Below are positions 7,887-15,843 of a stretch of DNA of 38,167 nt, in pieces. This DNA is from Clostridiales bacterium (GTDB lineage Bacteria; Bacillota; Clostridia; Saccharofermentanales; Saccharofermentanaceae): NCBI GenBank assembly GCA_017561715.1, contig JAFZBN010000004.1, forward strand, positions 1 through 38,167, given 5' to 3'. The translations under genes were made by a program, and so were the position numbers. The notes under the pieces were generated by a model. That model did no database searches. It was not told the DNA's origin and was given only the letters and a program-made list of their open reading frames with translations. How positions within the stretch are numbered: the first letter of the stretch is position 1; each line of letters begins with the position of its first letter.

Positions 7887-9521
7887 ATGCCCATTACTGA
7901 GTATCTTGAGAGAAATGCAGATCTTTACGGTGACGAAGTCGCGCTGGTGGAATTAAACCCTGAACAGCAGGAGACCGCGCGCATCACCTGGAAAGAATTT
8001 GAACTGATCCAGCCCACAAAGACACAGGCATATCGCCGCCAGATCACATGGAAGGTCTTCGATGAGAAGGCGAACCGTCTGGCCAACATGCTTCTTTCCC
8101 GTGGCATCAAGAAGGGCAACAAGATCGGTATCCTCATGATGAACTGCCTTGAATGGCTCCCGATCTATTTCGGTATCTTAAAGACCGGCGCCCTTGCGGT
8201 ACCGCTCAATTTCCGTTATACATCCGACGAGATCCTCTACTGCTCGAACCTCGCAGAACTGGATATCCTCTTCTTCGGTCCGGAGTTCATCTCCCGTATC
8301 GAAAATATCGAGCCGGCACTTCACAAGAACCGTGCACTTATCTACGTAGGCGAACAGTGCCCGTCTTTCGCAGAAGATTACCGCCTCATCACAGGCGACT
8401 ACTCTAGTACTCGTCCGAACATCCCGCTTACGGATGACGATTTCGGCGCGATCTATTTCAGCTCCGGTACGACCGGTTTCCCGAAGGCGATCCTGCATCG
8501 TCACAGAAGTCTTTCTCATGCGGCTGCCGTTGAGCAGAAGCATCACTCTACTTCTCGTGATGACTGTTTCCTCTGCATCCCGCCGCTTTATCACACAGGC
8601 GCAAAGATGCACTGGATGGGTTCTCTGGTCGCAGGTTCCAGAGCTGTACTTCTCCGCGGCACGAAGCCGAAGTACATCCTCGACGCGGTCTCTTCCGAGC
8701 ACTGCACGATCGTATGGCTTCTGGTCCCGTGGGCTCAGGACATCCTCGATGCCCTCGATCGCGGCGATGTAAAGCTTGAAGATTATCAGCTCGATCAGTG
8801 GAGACTGATGCACATCGGCGCACAGCCGGTTCCGAAGTCCCTGATCAAGAGATGGCTCGCATATTTCCCGAAGCATCAGTACGACACGAACTACGGTCTT
8901 TCCGAGTCCATCGGACCGGGCTGCGTTCACCTCGGCGTTGAGAATGTCGAGAAGGTCGGCGCGATCGGTATCCCGGGCTACGGCTGGGAGTGCAAGATCA
9001 TCGACGAGAACGGCAACATCGTCAAGCAGGGCGATGTCGGCGAGCTCTGTGTTAAGGGTAACGGCGTCATGGAATGCTACTACAACAACCCGGAAGCTAC
9101 CGCCGAAGTTCTTAAGGACGGCTGGCTCCTGACCGGTGACATGGGCCGTCAGGACGAGGATGGTTTCATCTATCTCGTCGACAGAAAGAAAGACGTTATC
9201 ATCTCCGGTGGTGAGAACCTCTATCCGGTCGAGATCGAAGACTTCATCATGAAGAACGATAAGATCAAGGACGTAGCCGTTATCGGTCTTCCGGACAAGC
9301 GTCAGGGTGAGATCGCGGGCGCGATCATCGAGGTCAAGGAAGGCATGAGCATGACCGAAGAAGAAGTCAACGACTTCTGCCTGCAGCTGCCGAGATATAA
9401 GAGACCGAGAAAGATCATCTTCGCACCGGTACTTCGTAACGCCACAGGTAAGATCGAGAAGCCGAAGCTTCGCAAGATGTACGGCGAAGAGTACCTCGTA
9501 GCATACGAGAATCAGGACTGA
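7887..9521 (+). CDS. AMP-forming acyl-CoA synthetase / ligase
   Basis: This 544-aa member of the ANL (adenylate-forming) superfamily has all its core motifs: the P-loop FSSGTTGFPKAI, YGLSES, LTGDMG, the hinge region DRKKDVIISGGENLYP, and the C-terminal NATGKIEKPKL with the catalytic Lys. It activates a carboxylic acid, probably a fatty or aromatic acid, to an acyl-AMP and then the CoA thioester; the substrate cannot be read from the sequence. Near residues 32-60 the motif ITWK(E/V)F occurs twice about 20 residues apart. The ATG at 7887 has AGGAGGAG 7 nt upstream. The gene is monocistronic and followed by repeat array A. Confidence 0.9.
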   Translation: MPITEYLERNADLYGDEVALVELNPEQQETARITWKEFELIQPTKTQAYRRQITWKVFDEKANRLANMLLSRGIKKGNKIGILMMNCLEWLPIYFGILKTGALAVPLNFRYTSDEILYCSNLAELDILFFGPEFISRIENIEPALHKNRALIYVGEQCPSFAEDYRLITGDYSSTRPNIPLTDDDFGAIYFSSGTTGFPKAILHRHRSLSHAAAVEQKHHSTSRDDCFLCIPPLYHTGAKMHWMGSLVAGSRAVLLRGTKPKYILDAVSSEHCTIVWLLVPWAQDILDALDRGDVKLEDYQLDQWRLMHIGAQPVPKSLIKRWLAYFPKHQYDTNYGLSESIGPGCVHLGVENVEKVGAIGIPGYGWECKIIDENGNIVKQGDVGELCVKGNGVMECYYNNPEATAEVLKDGWLLTGDMGRQDEDGFIYLVDRKKDVIISGGENLYPVEIEDFIMKNDKIKDVAVIGLPDKRQGEIAGAIIEVKEGMSMTEEEVNDFCLQLPRYKRPRKIIFAPVLRNATGKIEKPKLRKMYGEEYLVAYENQD

Positions 9522-9531
9522 TCTTCCGTCT

Positions 9532-9777
9532 GTTCTACATTTCGTTCTATTTTTCGCGCATAATTAGAACCAAACATAGAAAAACACTTTCTGTTCTATG
9601 TTTGGTTCTATTTTTTGTGCATTTTTAGAACAGAACATAGAACAATTCCTTGTGTTCTATGTTTGGTTCTATTTTTTTCGGATTTTTAGAACAGAATGTA
9701 GAACATTGGCGTTGTTCTGCAGATCGTTCTACAAATCTCACTTTTATAGAACAGATCGTTGAACAGATCCTTGTTCA
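9532..9777. repeat. alternating inverted-repeat array A (GTTCTA pairs)
   Basis: The array fills the gap between two convergent genes. Forward 18-mers of form GTTCTA-N6-GTTCTA lie at 9532-9549, 9593-9610, 9654-9671 and 9714-9731. Inverted copies (TAGAAC-N6-TAGAAC, more or less exact) lie at 9565-9582, 9626-9643, 9687-9704 and 9747-9764. A partial forward copy begins at 9773 and runs into the stop codon of the leftward gene. Every forward-to-inverted gap is exactly 15 nt and not conserved; inverted-to-forward gaps are 10, 10, 9 and 8 nt. The period is 59-61 bp. The inverted copy at 9565 and the forward copy at 9593 could form a stem of about 17 bp followed by TTTTTT, so part of the array may terminate rightward transcription. 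Confidence 0.85.
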
Positions 9778-10869
9778 GCCTTCTCCCGCTCTCTCAGTCG
9801 AGCCCACTGACTCTGCTGCCTGCTTCTCCTTGGCGATGCGTTTGTTCTGAAGGATATATCCGACGATAAGAATGATGATCGTCAGAAGAATGCAGCTGTA
9901 GAAGGAAATGCCTCGGGAAAAGAGCGCGAGGTTTGCGGTGCTGGCGATATCTTCGATCTGGCAAAGTCCGCTCAGAAGAAGGAAGTCCGCGACACCCATG
10001 CCGCCCGGGACCGGAAGGCTGTATACACCGACGAGCACCAGACAGGAAACTGCCGTGACACTCGCAAGGTTACTCATCGATCCGCCGAACGCAAGATATA
10101 CGAGCACGGTCGTACTGACGAGCGAGAAACGCTGCAGGAGATTTAAGAAGAATGCCGCGAACATCGCGGGCTTGTTCTTGGAGATCAGATCCGCGCAGTT
10201 CTTGTACTGCTCGATCGCGGAATCGATCTTTTTGACGCGTCCGTCCACGTCACGGATCAGGTGCAGTTTCTTTCCGAGGCGCACACATTTGACCGCGACA
10301 TTTCGGATCCAGCGTTCCTTCTTTAAGACCAGGATAAAGATGACGCACAGTCCCAAAAGGATGATGAAACCGATCATGACGAGTGTCTGCGCGAGCGTAT
10401 CCAGGCCATAGTAGATCGAAGGATCCAGGACAAATCCGATGACGCCGACGATGGCGAGGGCACCGGTATAAAAGAGCATGTTCAGGACAAGGATAACTGC
10501 CGACTTGGCGACGGGGATCCCGTCACGCGACATGAAAAAGGCACTTGCCGGCTGTCCCGCGGATGCGGAAGGCGTGATCGCGGAAAAGTAGATATCCGCG
10601 GCAGAGTACAGGATTCCGTGGCTTCGGATCGGCTTCTGCCCTTCCGTTTTCGTTAATGTGCGGACGAGAATATCGAGCGCAAAGCCCTCGAAAAGGACGT
10701 TGCAGAACATGCCCGCTACCGCGGCAACGAGCCACTTCACGTCGGAATGGATGAGCGTTTCGCGCAGAAGCGAAGGAGAAAAACTTTCACTTCGGGACAC
10801 GACTGCCCAGATACTGAAGATCATCAGTACCAGGAACAATAACATCCACGGAAGTTTCTTCTTAAGCAT
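9775..10869 (-). CDS. flippase-like / LPG-synthase-TM membrane protein
   Basis: This 364-aa polytopic membrane protein belongs to the lysylphosphatidylglycerol synthase transmembrane family (PF03706, also called UPF0104). Diagnostic segments are DIYFSAITPSASAGQPA, the following RDGIP, and PVPGGMGVADF near the C-terminus. No catalytic MprF-type aminoacyl transfer domain is attached, so it may flip or transport lipids rather than modify them; this is inference. It is the last gene of the four-gene leftward operon, 34 nt after the NSS transporter. GAGGAG lies 11 nt before the ATG. The stop codon sits at the edge of repeat array A. Confidence 0.85.
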   Translation of the reverse strand: MLKKKLPWMLLFLVLMIFSIWAVVSRSESFSPSLLRETLIHSDVKWLVAAVAGMFCNVLFEGFALDILVRTLTKTEGQKPIRSHGILYSAADIYFSAITPSASAGQPASAFFMSRDGIPVAKSAVILVLNMLFYTGALAIVGVIGFVLDPSIYYGLDTLAQTLVMIGFIILLGLCVIFILVLKKERWIRNVAVKCVRLGKKLHLIRDVDGRVKKIDSAIEQYKNCADLISKNKPAMFAAFFLNLLQRFSLVSTTVLVYLAFGGSMSNLASVTAVSCLVLVGVYSLPVPGGMGVADFLLLSGLCQIEDIASTANLALFSRGISFYSCILLTIIILIVGYILQNKRIAKEKQAAESVGSTERAGEG

Positions 10870-10903
10870 ATAAGGCAGATCTCCTCACGGTATCAGGGTC
10901 GGA

Positions 10904-12445
10904 TCACTCCGCGTCGGAAAAATCGTCCCAGGTGCGGTCATCTTCGGTATAGCCGCTCTTGCTCTTGTACTTAACGATCGCCTTGATGATCAGGCCGGAA
11001 AGGATGATCAGAAGGATGATTACCCAGCCGAAGACGATATTCGCCTTAAGGGTATAGCCGTCGTTCTTGCCGTAGATACCACCACCGCGAACGAGGTTTA
11101 CGATGTTCCAGATAAACAGGCCGCTGAGGACTGTCGGCGCGATGATCCTGATCGAAGGCAGGAACCACCAGGACGGCATTCTGAAGTTCTTTGTATTTCT
11201 GTTGATCTGATCGAGGATCTTACTGGTCTTAAAGAACCAGCCGGCAACGATCACTTCGAGGATACCGGTCAGGATCAGCGTGTAGCTGTTGATGAAATAG
11301 TCGACGATATCGAGGATCGCAAGACCCGCGCCCGTTACGTAGATCAGGCTGATGACGCCCTCTACGATGCAGAGCGTGAGCGTCGTCTTTTTCTTACTGA
11401 GCTTAAACTTATCGGAGATCGCTGTCGAAACTCCCTCGATGATGGAGAACAGAGAATCGATCGCGAGCGTGATCAGGCAAAAGTAGAAGGTAAAGGCAAA
11501 GAGCATGTTGACCACACCGCTACCGGAAAGATTAACGATCGCCTGCGGGTAAATGATGAACGCCGTGGAGATACCGGAAGCGGACATGTTGTCGAGCATT
11601 CCGACACCGGCCATAGTCGTGAACATGACGATACCGGCAAGAACACTGATGATCATGTCGGAGAACGCGATGATGATGGCGTCGACCGCGATGTTGGCTT
11701 TTTCATCGAGGAAAGAACCGTAAGCGAACATGATCGCCATGGCAACGGAAAGCGAATAGAATACCTGTCCGATCGCGTCGATCCAGAGGTTGGAATCGGA
11801 AAGCGCGCTCCACTTCGGGATGAAGAGCTTGCTGACACCGGACAGCGCGCCCGACATCGTGAAGCCTCTTACCGCGAGGATCAAAAGGCAGATGACAGGA
11901 AGCGAAACCGTGTATTTAACGACCTTACCGACGGTTGTCGTGCCGTTACGGATGCAGAGATAACAGAGTGCCCACGCAAGCAGAAGGCATCCGAAAACCG
12001 GCCAAGCGATCGTCTTAAATCCGGAAACGACACCTGTGGTCTTAATGGTCTTCAGCCACAGCGTGCTTGCCGCTTCGTTGTCGCCGGTCATGTTCATGAA
12101 CTTAAAGCTCATGAAGAACATCATGATGACCCACGCGAAAACGGCCGCGTAGTAAATGGAGATGCCGATACCGTTGGACACGCCGAGCCAGCCAACGTGT
12201 TCCGCGTGTTTATTCAATGCGCGCATCGAACCCGGCGCACCGCTCTTGGTGTGTCTCGAAACGGAGATCTCCAGCATCAGAAGCGGAATACCGATGACCA
12301 GCATGGCGATCAGATATACAAAGAGGAAAGCACCTCCGCCGTATTTTGCCGCCAGTCCCGGAAAACGCCAGGCATTTCCGAGGCCTACCGCAGAACCGAT
12401 CGCTGCCAGAATAAAAGTTGATCTTGATGACCACTTGTCACGCAT
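10904..12445 (-). CDS. sodium-dependent NSS/SNF-family transporter
   Basis: This 513-aa membrane protein of the neurotransmitter:sodium symporter family resembles the bacterial amino acid transporters LeuT and TnaT. TM1 carries the family signature GSAVGLGNAWRFP, whose unwound region binds substrate and sodium. About 12 membrane segments are expected. The C-terminal tail is short and acidic (TEDDRTWDDFSDAE). The substrate is probably a hydrophobic or aromatic amino acid, but this cannot be decided here. It lies 29 nt downstream of the MutS-like gene and 34 nt upstream of the flippase-like gene, so it is part of the HerA operon. Confidence 0.92.
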   Translation of the reverse strand: MRDKWSSRSTFILAAIGSAVGLGNAWRFPGLAAKYGGGAFLFVYLIAMLVIGIPLLMLEISVSRHTKSGAPGSMRALNKHAEHVGWLGVSNGIGISIYYAAVFAWVIMMFFMSFKFMNMTGDNEAASTLWLKTIKTTGVVSGFKTIAWPVFGCLLLAWALCYLCIRNGTTTVGKVVKYTVSLPVICLLILAVRGFTMSGALSGVSKLFIPKWSALSDSNLWIDAIGQVFYSLSVAMAIMFAYGSFLDEKANIAVDAIIIAFSDMIISVLAGIVMFTTMAGVGMLDNMSASGISTAFIIYPQAIVNLSGSGVVNMLFAFTFYFCLITLAIDSLFSIIEGVSTAISDKFKLSKKKTTLTLCIVEGVISLIYVTGAGLAILDIVDYFINSYTLILTGILEVIVAGWFFKTSKILDQINRNTKNFRMPSWWFLPSIRIIAPTVLSGLFIWNIVNLVRGGGIYGKNDGYTLKANIVFGWVIILLIILSGLIIKAIVKYKSKSGYTEDDRTWDDFSDAE

Positions 12446-12474
12446 GAAAACTCATCTCCCCTGTTCACTGTGTT

Positions 12475-14058
12475 TTATTTCTGTTTCATCTGCTCGTAAG
12501 TAACACCATACTTAAGAGCGATATTTTTCGCGTAGGAAGTCGTGTCCGGCGGACTTCTTTTCAGTCGGAACGTGTTGACGTTGTCCACGATCTCCATGAC
12601 GATGGAAACGACTGAACTTTCTCCGTCCCACTTATTCATATCTTCGACGTTCTTCGCCAGCGCGTGGATATGCGTATTGAAAATGACCGCGGCGCCCTTT
12701 TCCTTCAGGATATGAAGAAGATCCTCGGAAAGATAGTACGCGTCCGATTCCGACGTCGTCGAATATGTCTCATTGAAAAGCACCAGTGTCCGATCGTCTG
12801 CCTTCTGAACGATGCTGAGTACGCGCTTTGCCTCTTCACCGAGACGGCCGTAATTCATCGTCAGGTTCTCATCGATCGGGAAGTGCGTCAGGATGTTTCG
12901 AAACGGAATGCCCTCACACGAAGTCGCGGTCACAAAGAATCCCATGGAAGCCATGATGGAGACCTGACCGATCGCCTGTTCGATGATCGTCTTACCGCCT
13001 CGGTTCGGACCTGTCAGGATAAACATGTTCTCTTTCTTCGAGAAGCTGAAATCGTTCTTTACGATGTCCTGCTTTTTCAAGATCGCGAGACGAAGATTGT
13101 AGAGCTCCTTAACGACAAAGGATCTGTCCTCGTCTTCAAAGATCTTCGGCATGCAGAGCACATAATCTGCCTTCTTAAGTGATGCCGCGAATCGGGAAAG
13201 AGCCACATAGAATGTAAGACCCTCATACATCTCCGTAAGGAAGCGGGAGTCCATTTTCGTGTATTTGGAAAGGATCTGCTTGATATCGGAAAAGTGCTTC
13301 TTCAAGTGCTTTTCGAGTTTCGGCGCGATCGCCGCAAGAAGCGGATCGTCGAGTTTTCCGCCGTTGCCTCCGAAGTTTCTGGAAAGTGCCTGAGCTCCCT
13401 GACCGGCCTGAACGATCGGGCCTAATAAAGCGGCCATCTGGACGAACTTGTATTTCGATCTGGTCGGATACGGAAGAAACTCGATCGCGGATACTTCCGA
13501 GATCGAAAGATCCGGATTGAAGTTCACGCTGATCAAGGCGGACTGTACTCTGGAAAGGTCTTCCAGAATGACCTTGATGTCTTCTTCCGCCTCGGCGAAT
13601 TCTTTCGCGTTCGTGAGTTCTTTTACCTGCGCCTTAAGCGCCAGAAGAGCCCTCGATGTCAGCTCATACTTATCAAGATGGTCATTAAGATAACGCGCGG
13701 TCTCCACATATACAGACAGTGAGCGCAGATCGGAAAGAAGCGTAAAGAGCGCGTTGTCGTTATCGCGGACGGCTCTTTTCGCGCCGGCAAAATCACGCAT
13801 GGTCTGGATCTTGGGAAGGATCTCTTCAAGATCTTCGCGAAGGCCTTCGTTCTTTTCCATGTCGGAAAAGATCTCCTGGCGGAACTTGATATCCTCCGGG
13901 TCATCCGGAAGCTGGATCATGATCGCTCTTAATGTCGCCTTGTCGTAAATACCGAGAGCTATTCTGACAATGATATCATCCAGCCCGAGATCTTTTACGG
14001 TCTCATCAGGAAGCTGTGTGCAGCTGCATTGGGAACCTTCGGCAAATAGAATATTCAT
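12475..14058 (-). CDS. MutS-like ATPase (orphan, no mismatch-binding domain)
   Basis: This 527-aa protein ends in a MutS-type ABC ATPase. Walker A is GPNRGGKT (350-357). The Walker B segment is TLVLFNE (424-430), where MutS proteins normally have Asp-Glu, so Asn429 replaces the Asp while Glu430 stays. A switch-like NTHIHAL follows (His463). The N-terminal ~330 residues look helical, as in the MutS core and clamp; the N-terminal mismatch-recognition domain with its Phe-x-Glu motif is absent. It is therefore not the canonical repair protein; annotation pipelines usually call such proteins 'DNA mismatch repair protein MutS'. It lies 20 nt downstream of the HerA-like gene, so the two products probably work together. 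Confidence 0.85.
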   Translation of the reverse strand: MNILFAEGSQCSCTQLPDETVKDLGLDDIIVRIALGIYDKATLRAIMIQLPDDPEDIKFRQEIFSDMEKNEGLREDLEEILPKIQTMRDFAGAKRAVRDNDNALFTLLSDLRSLSVYVETARYLNDHLDKYELTSRALLALKAQVKELTNAKEFAEAEEDIKVILEDLSRVQSALISVNFNPDLSISEVSAIEFLPYPTRSKYKFVQMAALLGPIVQAGQGAQALSRNFGGNGGKLDDPLLAAIAPKLEKHLKKHFSDIKQILSKYTKMDSRFLTEMYEGLTFYVALSRFAASLKKADYVLCMPKIFEDEDRSFVVKELYNLRLAILKKQDIVKNDFSFSKKENMFILTGPNRGGKTIIEQAIGQVSIMASMGFFVTATSCEGIPFRNILTHFPIDENLTMNYGRLGEEAKRVLSIVQKADDRTLVLFNETYSTTSESDAYYLSEDLLHILKEKGAAVIFNTHIHALAKNVEDMNKWDGESSVVSIVMEIVDNVNTFRLKRSPPDTTSYAKNIALKYGVTYEQMKQK

Positions 14059-14078
14059 GCGATCCTACCCCGAAGCCA

Positions 14079-15701
14079 TCAAAGAAGCGGTGTATCGTTA
14101 TACTGCGTTCTGTCGGACTTTCTCACCTGGATAAACATGTTGTGGAGAAGGTTGACGCTCGACAAGATACACTCACCCTGATTGAGTTTTCGGATGTGCT
14201 TCATCGCGTAGTCATCGAGGTGATTCTGAACCGTGTTGATGTCGTCGTTGAGCATGAGTCTGTGGATGAGAAGCGAACCGATCTGTCCGAAAAGAACCGA
14301 AGATACGTCTGTCGGTCTTTGTGTCGTAAGGAAAAGGAAGATACCCTTCTTACGGCCTTCTCTTGCGAGGAGCGTAAGACCGCCGTGGAACTCCTTGTCG
14401 GAATATCTGGACTTGGCGTATCTGTGGACCTCATCGATGAAGAATACGAACGGATAGACCTGATCCTGGGAGATAACGTAATTACTTACCAGGTCAATGA
14501 CCATGCCACCGATACCTTCCGCGGCACCGAGCGAGGATGTGTCGATATAAAGGCTGGAATCCGGCTCATAAACGAACTGGTCGATCGCATCGAGCAGGTT
14601 ATACATCTGCGGATCGTTCGAGAAGAACGTAAGGAATCTCGTGTTCGTCATCTGATACTGGATCTTCTGTACGAAGGACGCGTTGGCGTTTGCTTTCAGC
14701 GTGTCGTAGCAGTATCTGAAGTTGTAGTTGTTATCTCTTGCCGGCTCGCAGACAGACTCCGCCTGGATCTGTTCCGGGAGAAGTTCGATGTTAAAGTCGG
14801 TATCGTCATTGGAAACGGAAGCGAGGTTCTCCTGAACTTCGTCGATGTTCGCGCCGACCTTGTAGTAGTAGGAATCATCGCCGATCTTCTTCATGAAACG
14901 AAGAGATGTGATCGCCTCGGAAAGCACCGCGCCCTGGCTGCTGTTTTCTGTTTCGAAAAGTTTCTCCCACTGTTCCATGCGGATCTTGGAAGGAGAAATG
15001 GTGGTATCCACACCAAGCGTCAGCTTCGTGACCTCCGCGTGTGTGAACGCGTCTCTGTACTCACCTGTCGGGTCGATGATCAGTGCTTTTCGACCGGTGG
15101 AAATGAGCTTGTCGAGGATCGCCAGAGACGTAGTAGACTTACCACTGTTGGTGGAACCGATGCACATGAGGTGACGGTTGAAAAGCGTACTCGGCTTAAC
15201 AAGTACATCTGCTTTTGTTCTGTCGAGGAATGTCGCGAACGGCGGAAGCGGCTGCTCCTCTTCGCGGGAAGTCTCGAGGGACTTTAAGTACATCTGATAG
15301 ATCTTATCTGTTGCCAGATAGACCTTGTCCGTGATGCCGAGTGTCTTAAAGCCGGACAGTACGAACTTATCGGATTCGGGAGTAATGAGCGCGATCGTGT
15401 CGATACTGATCTCATGGTAATCTTCGTTCGCCTCATCGCCGAAAGCAGCGAGCGCGTCGGGATCTTTTCGGGAAGCCTTGTTCTCAAAAACTTCACCCAG
15501 GAAAATACCGGCTGTCGAATCGATCACTACATAGTAGTTGATCGTGTTCGGAAGGAACGAACGACTGAACTTACTTCTGTCCGTCATAAAGCATCTGCCG
15601 CTTTCGACCTGAGCGATGCTGCAGCTTCTGTAAACCTGTGTGATCTTTCCCAGATAATAGTCCTGAAGGTTCTCACCTTTGTATAAAGATTCAAGTGTCA
15701 T
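14079..15701 (-). CDS. HerA-like DNA translocase ATPase
   Basis: This 540-aa member of the HerA/DUF87 family of hexameric FtsK-like ATPases begins with a region consistent with a HAS-barrel domain. Walker A is GSTNSGKST (182-190), Walker B is FVFFIDEVH, and the sensor region contains LLAREGRKKGIFLFLTTQRP, typical of HerA. In archaea HerA works with the NurA nuclease in end resection; bacterial HerA proteins often pair with nucleases or NADases in phage defence. No nuclease gene is adjacent here; the partner is the MutS-like ATPase. The ATG at 15701 has GGGAGG 6 nt upstream, and an ATG 72 nt further upstream has no such site. This is the first gene of the operon. Confidence 0.87.
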   Translation of the reverse strand: MTLESLYKGENLQDYYLGKITQVYRSCSIAQVESGRCFMTDRSKFSRSFLPNTINYYVVIDSTAGIFLGEVFENKASRKDPDALAAFGDEANEDYHEISIDTIALITPESDKFVLSGFKTLGITDKVYLATDKIYQMYLKSLETSREEEQPLPPFATFLDRTKADVLVKPSTLFNRHLMCIGSTNSGKSTTSLAILDKLISTGRKALIIDPTGEYRDAFTHAEVTKLTLGVDTTISPSKIRMEQWEKLFETENSSQGAVLSEAITSLRFMKKIGDDSYYYKVGANIDEVQENLASVSNDDTDFNIELLPEQIQAESVCEPARDNNYNFRYCYDTLKANANASFVQKIQYQMTNTRFLTFFSNDPQMYNLLDAIDQFVYEPDSSLYIDTSSLGAAEGIGGMVIDLVSNYVISQDQVYPFVFFIDEVHRYAKSRYSDKEFHGGLTLLAREGRKKGIFLFLTTQRPTDVSSVLFGQIGSLLIHRLMLNDDINTVQNHLDDYAMKHIRKLNQGECILSSVNLLHNMFIQVRKSDRTQYNDTPLL

Positions 15702-15784
15702 TTTAGTCCTCCCGGGTGGTATGTGTTTTACGTCAAAATCGAGACCGTCTTTTTCATTTATTTCGATTCGCAATAAACTCTAAC

Positions 15785-15813
15785 ATTATACCATTTTCTG
15801 TAGGTTTTTTCTA
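15785..15813 (-). promoter_or_regulatory. promoter of the HerA/MutS-like operon
   Basis: The minus strand has an extended -10 (TGGTATAAT, with TATAAT at 15785-15790). A weak -35 TAGAAA (15808-15813) lies 17 nt upstream. The promoter sits between lipoprotein paralog 2 and the HerA-like gene, so the operon can be expressed independently of the lipoprotein gene. Confidence 0.65.
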
Positions 15814-15843
15814 TCCGGGAGGATGGAGTGACACTGCGTATTT

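Noticed and set aside
9532..9777. REP/BIME or a transposon end cluster
   Set aside because: The repeated sequence is not shared with array B or with any other place in the window, there are no transposase or RAYT genes, and no target-site duplication is visible.
12475..14058. True MutS mismatch repair protein
   Set aside because: The mismatch-recognition domain and the Phe-x-Glu motif are missing, the protein is only 527 residues, and Walker B is altered.
14016..15287. 423-residue rightward open frame opposite the HerA-like gene
   Set aside because: Antisense shadow with an implausible composition for a protein; the HerA motifs on the other strand are unambiguous.
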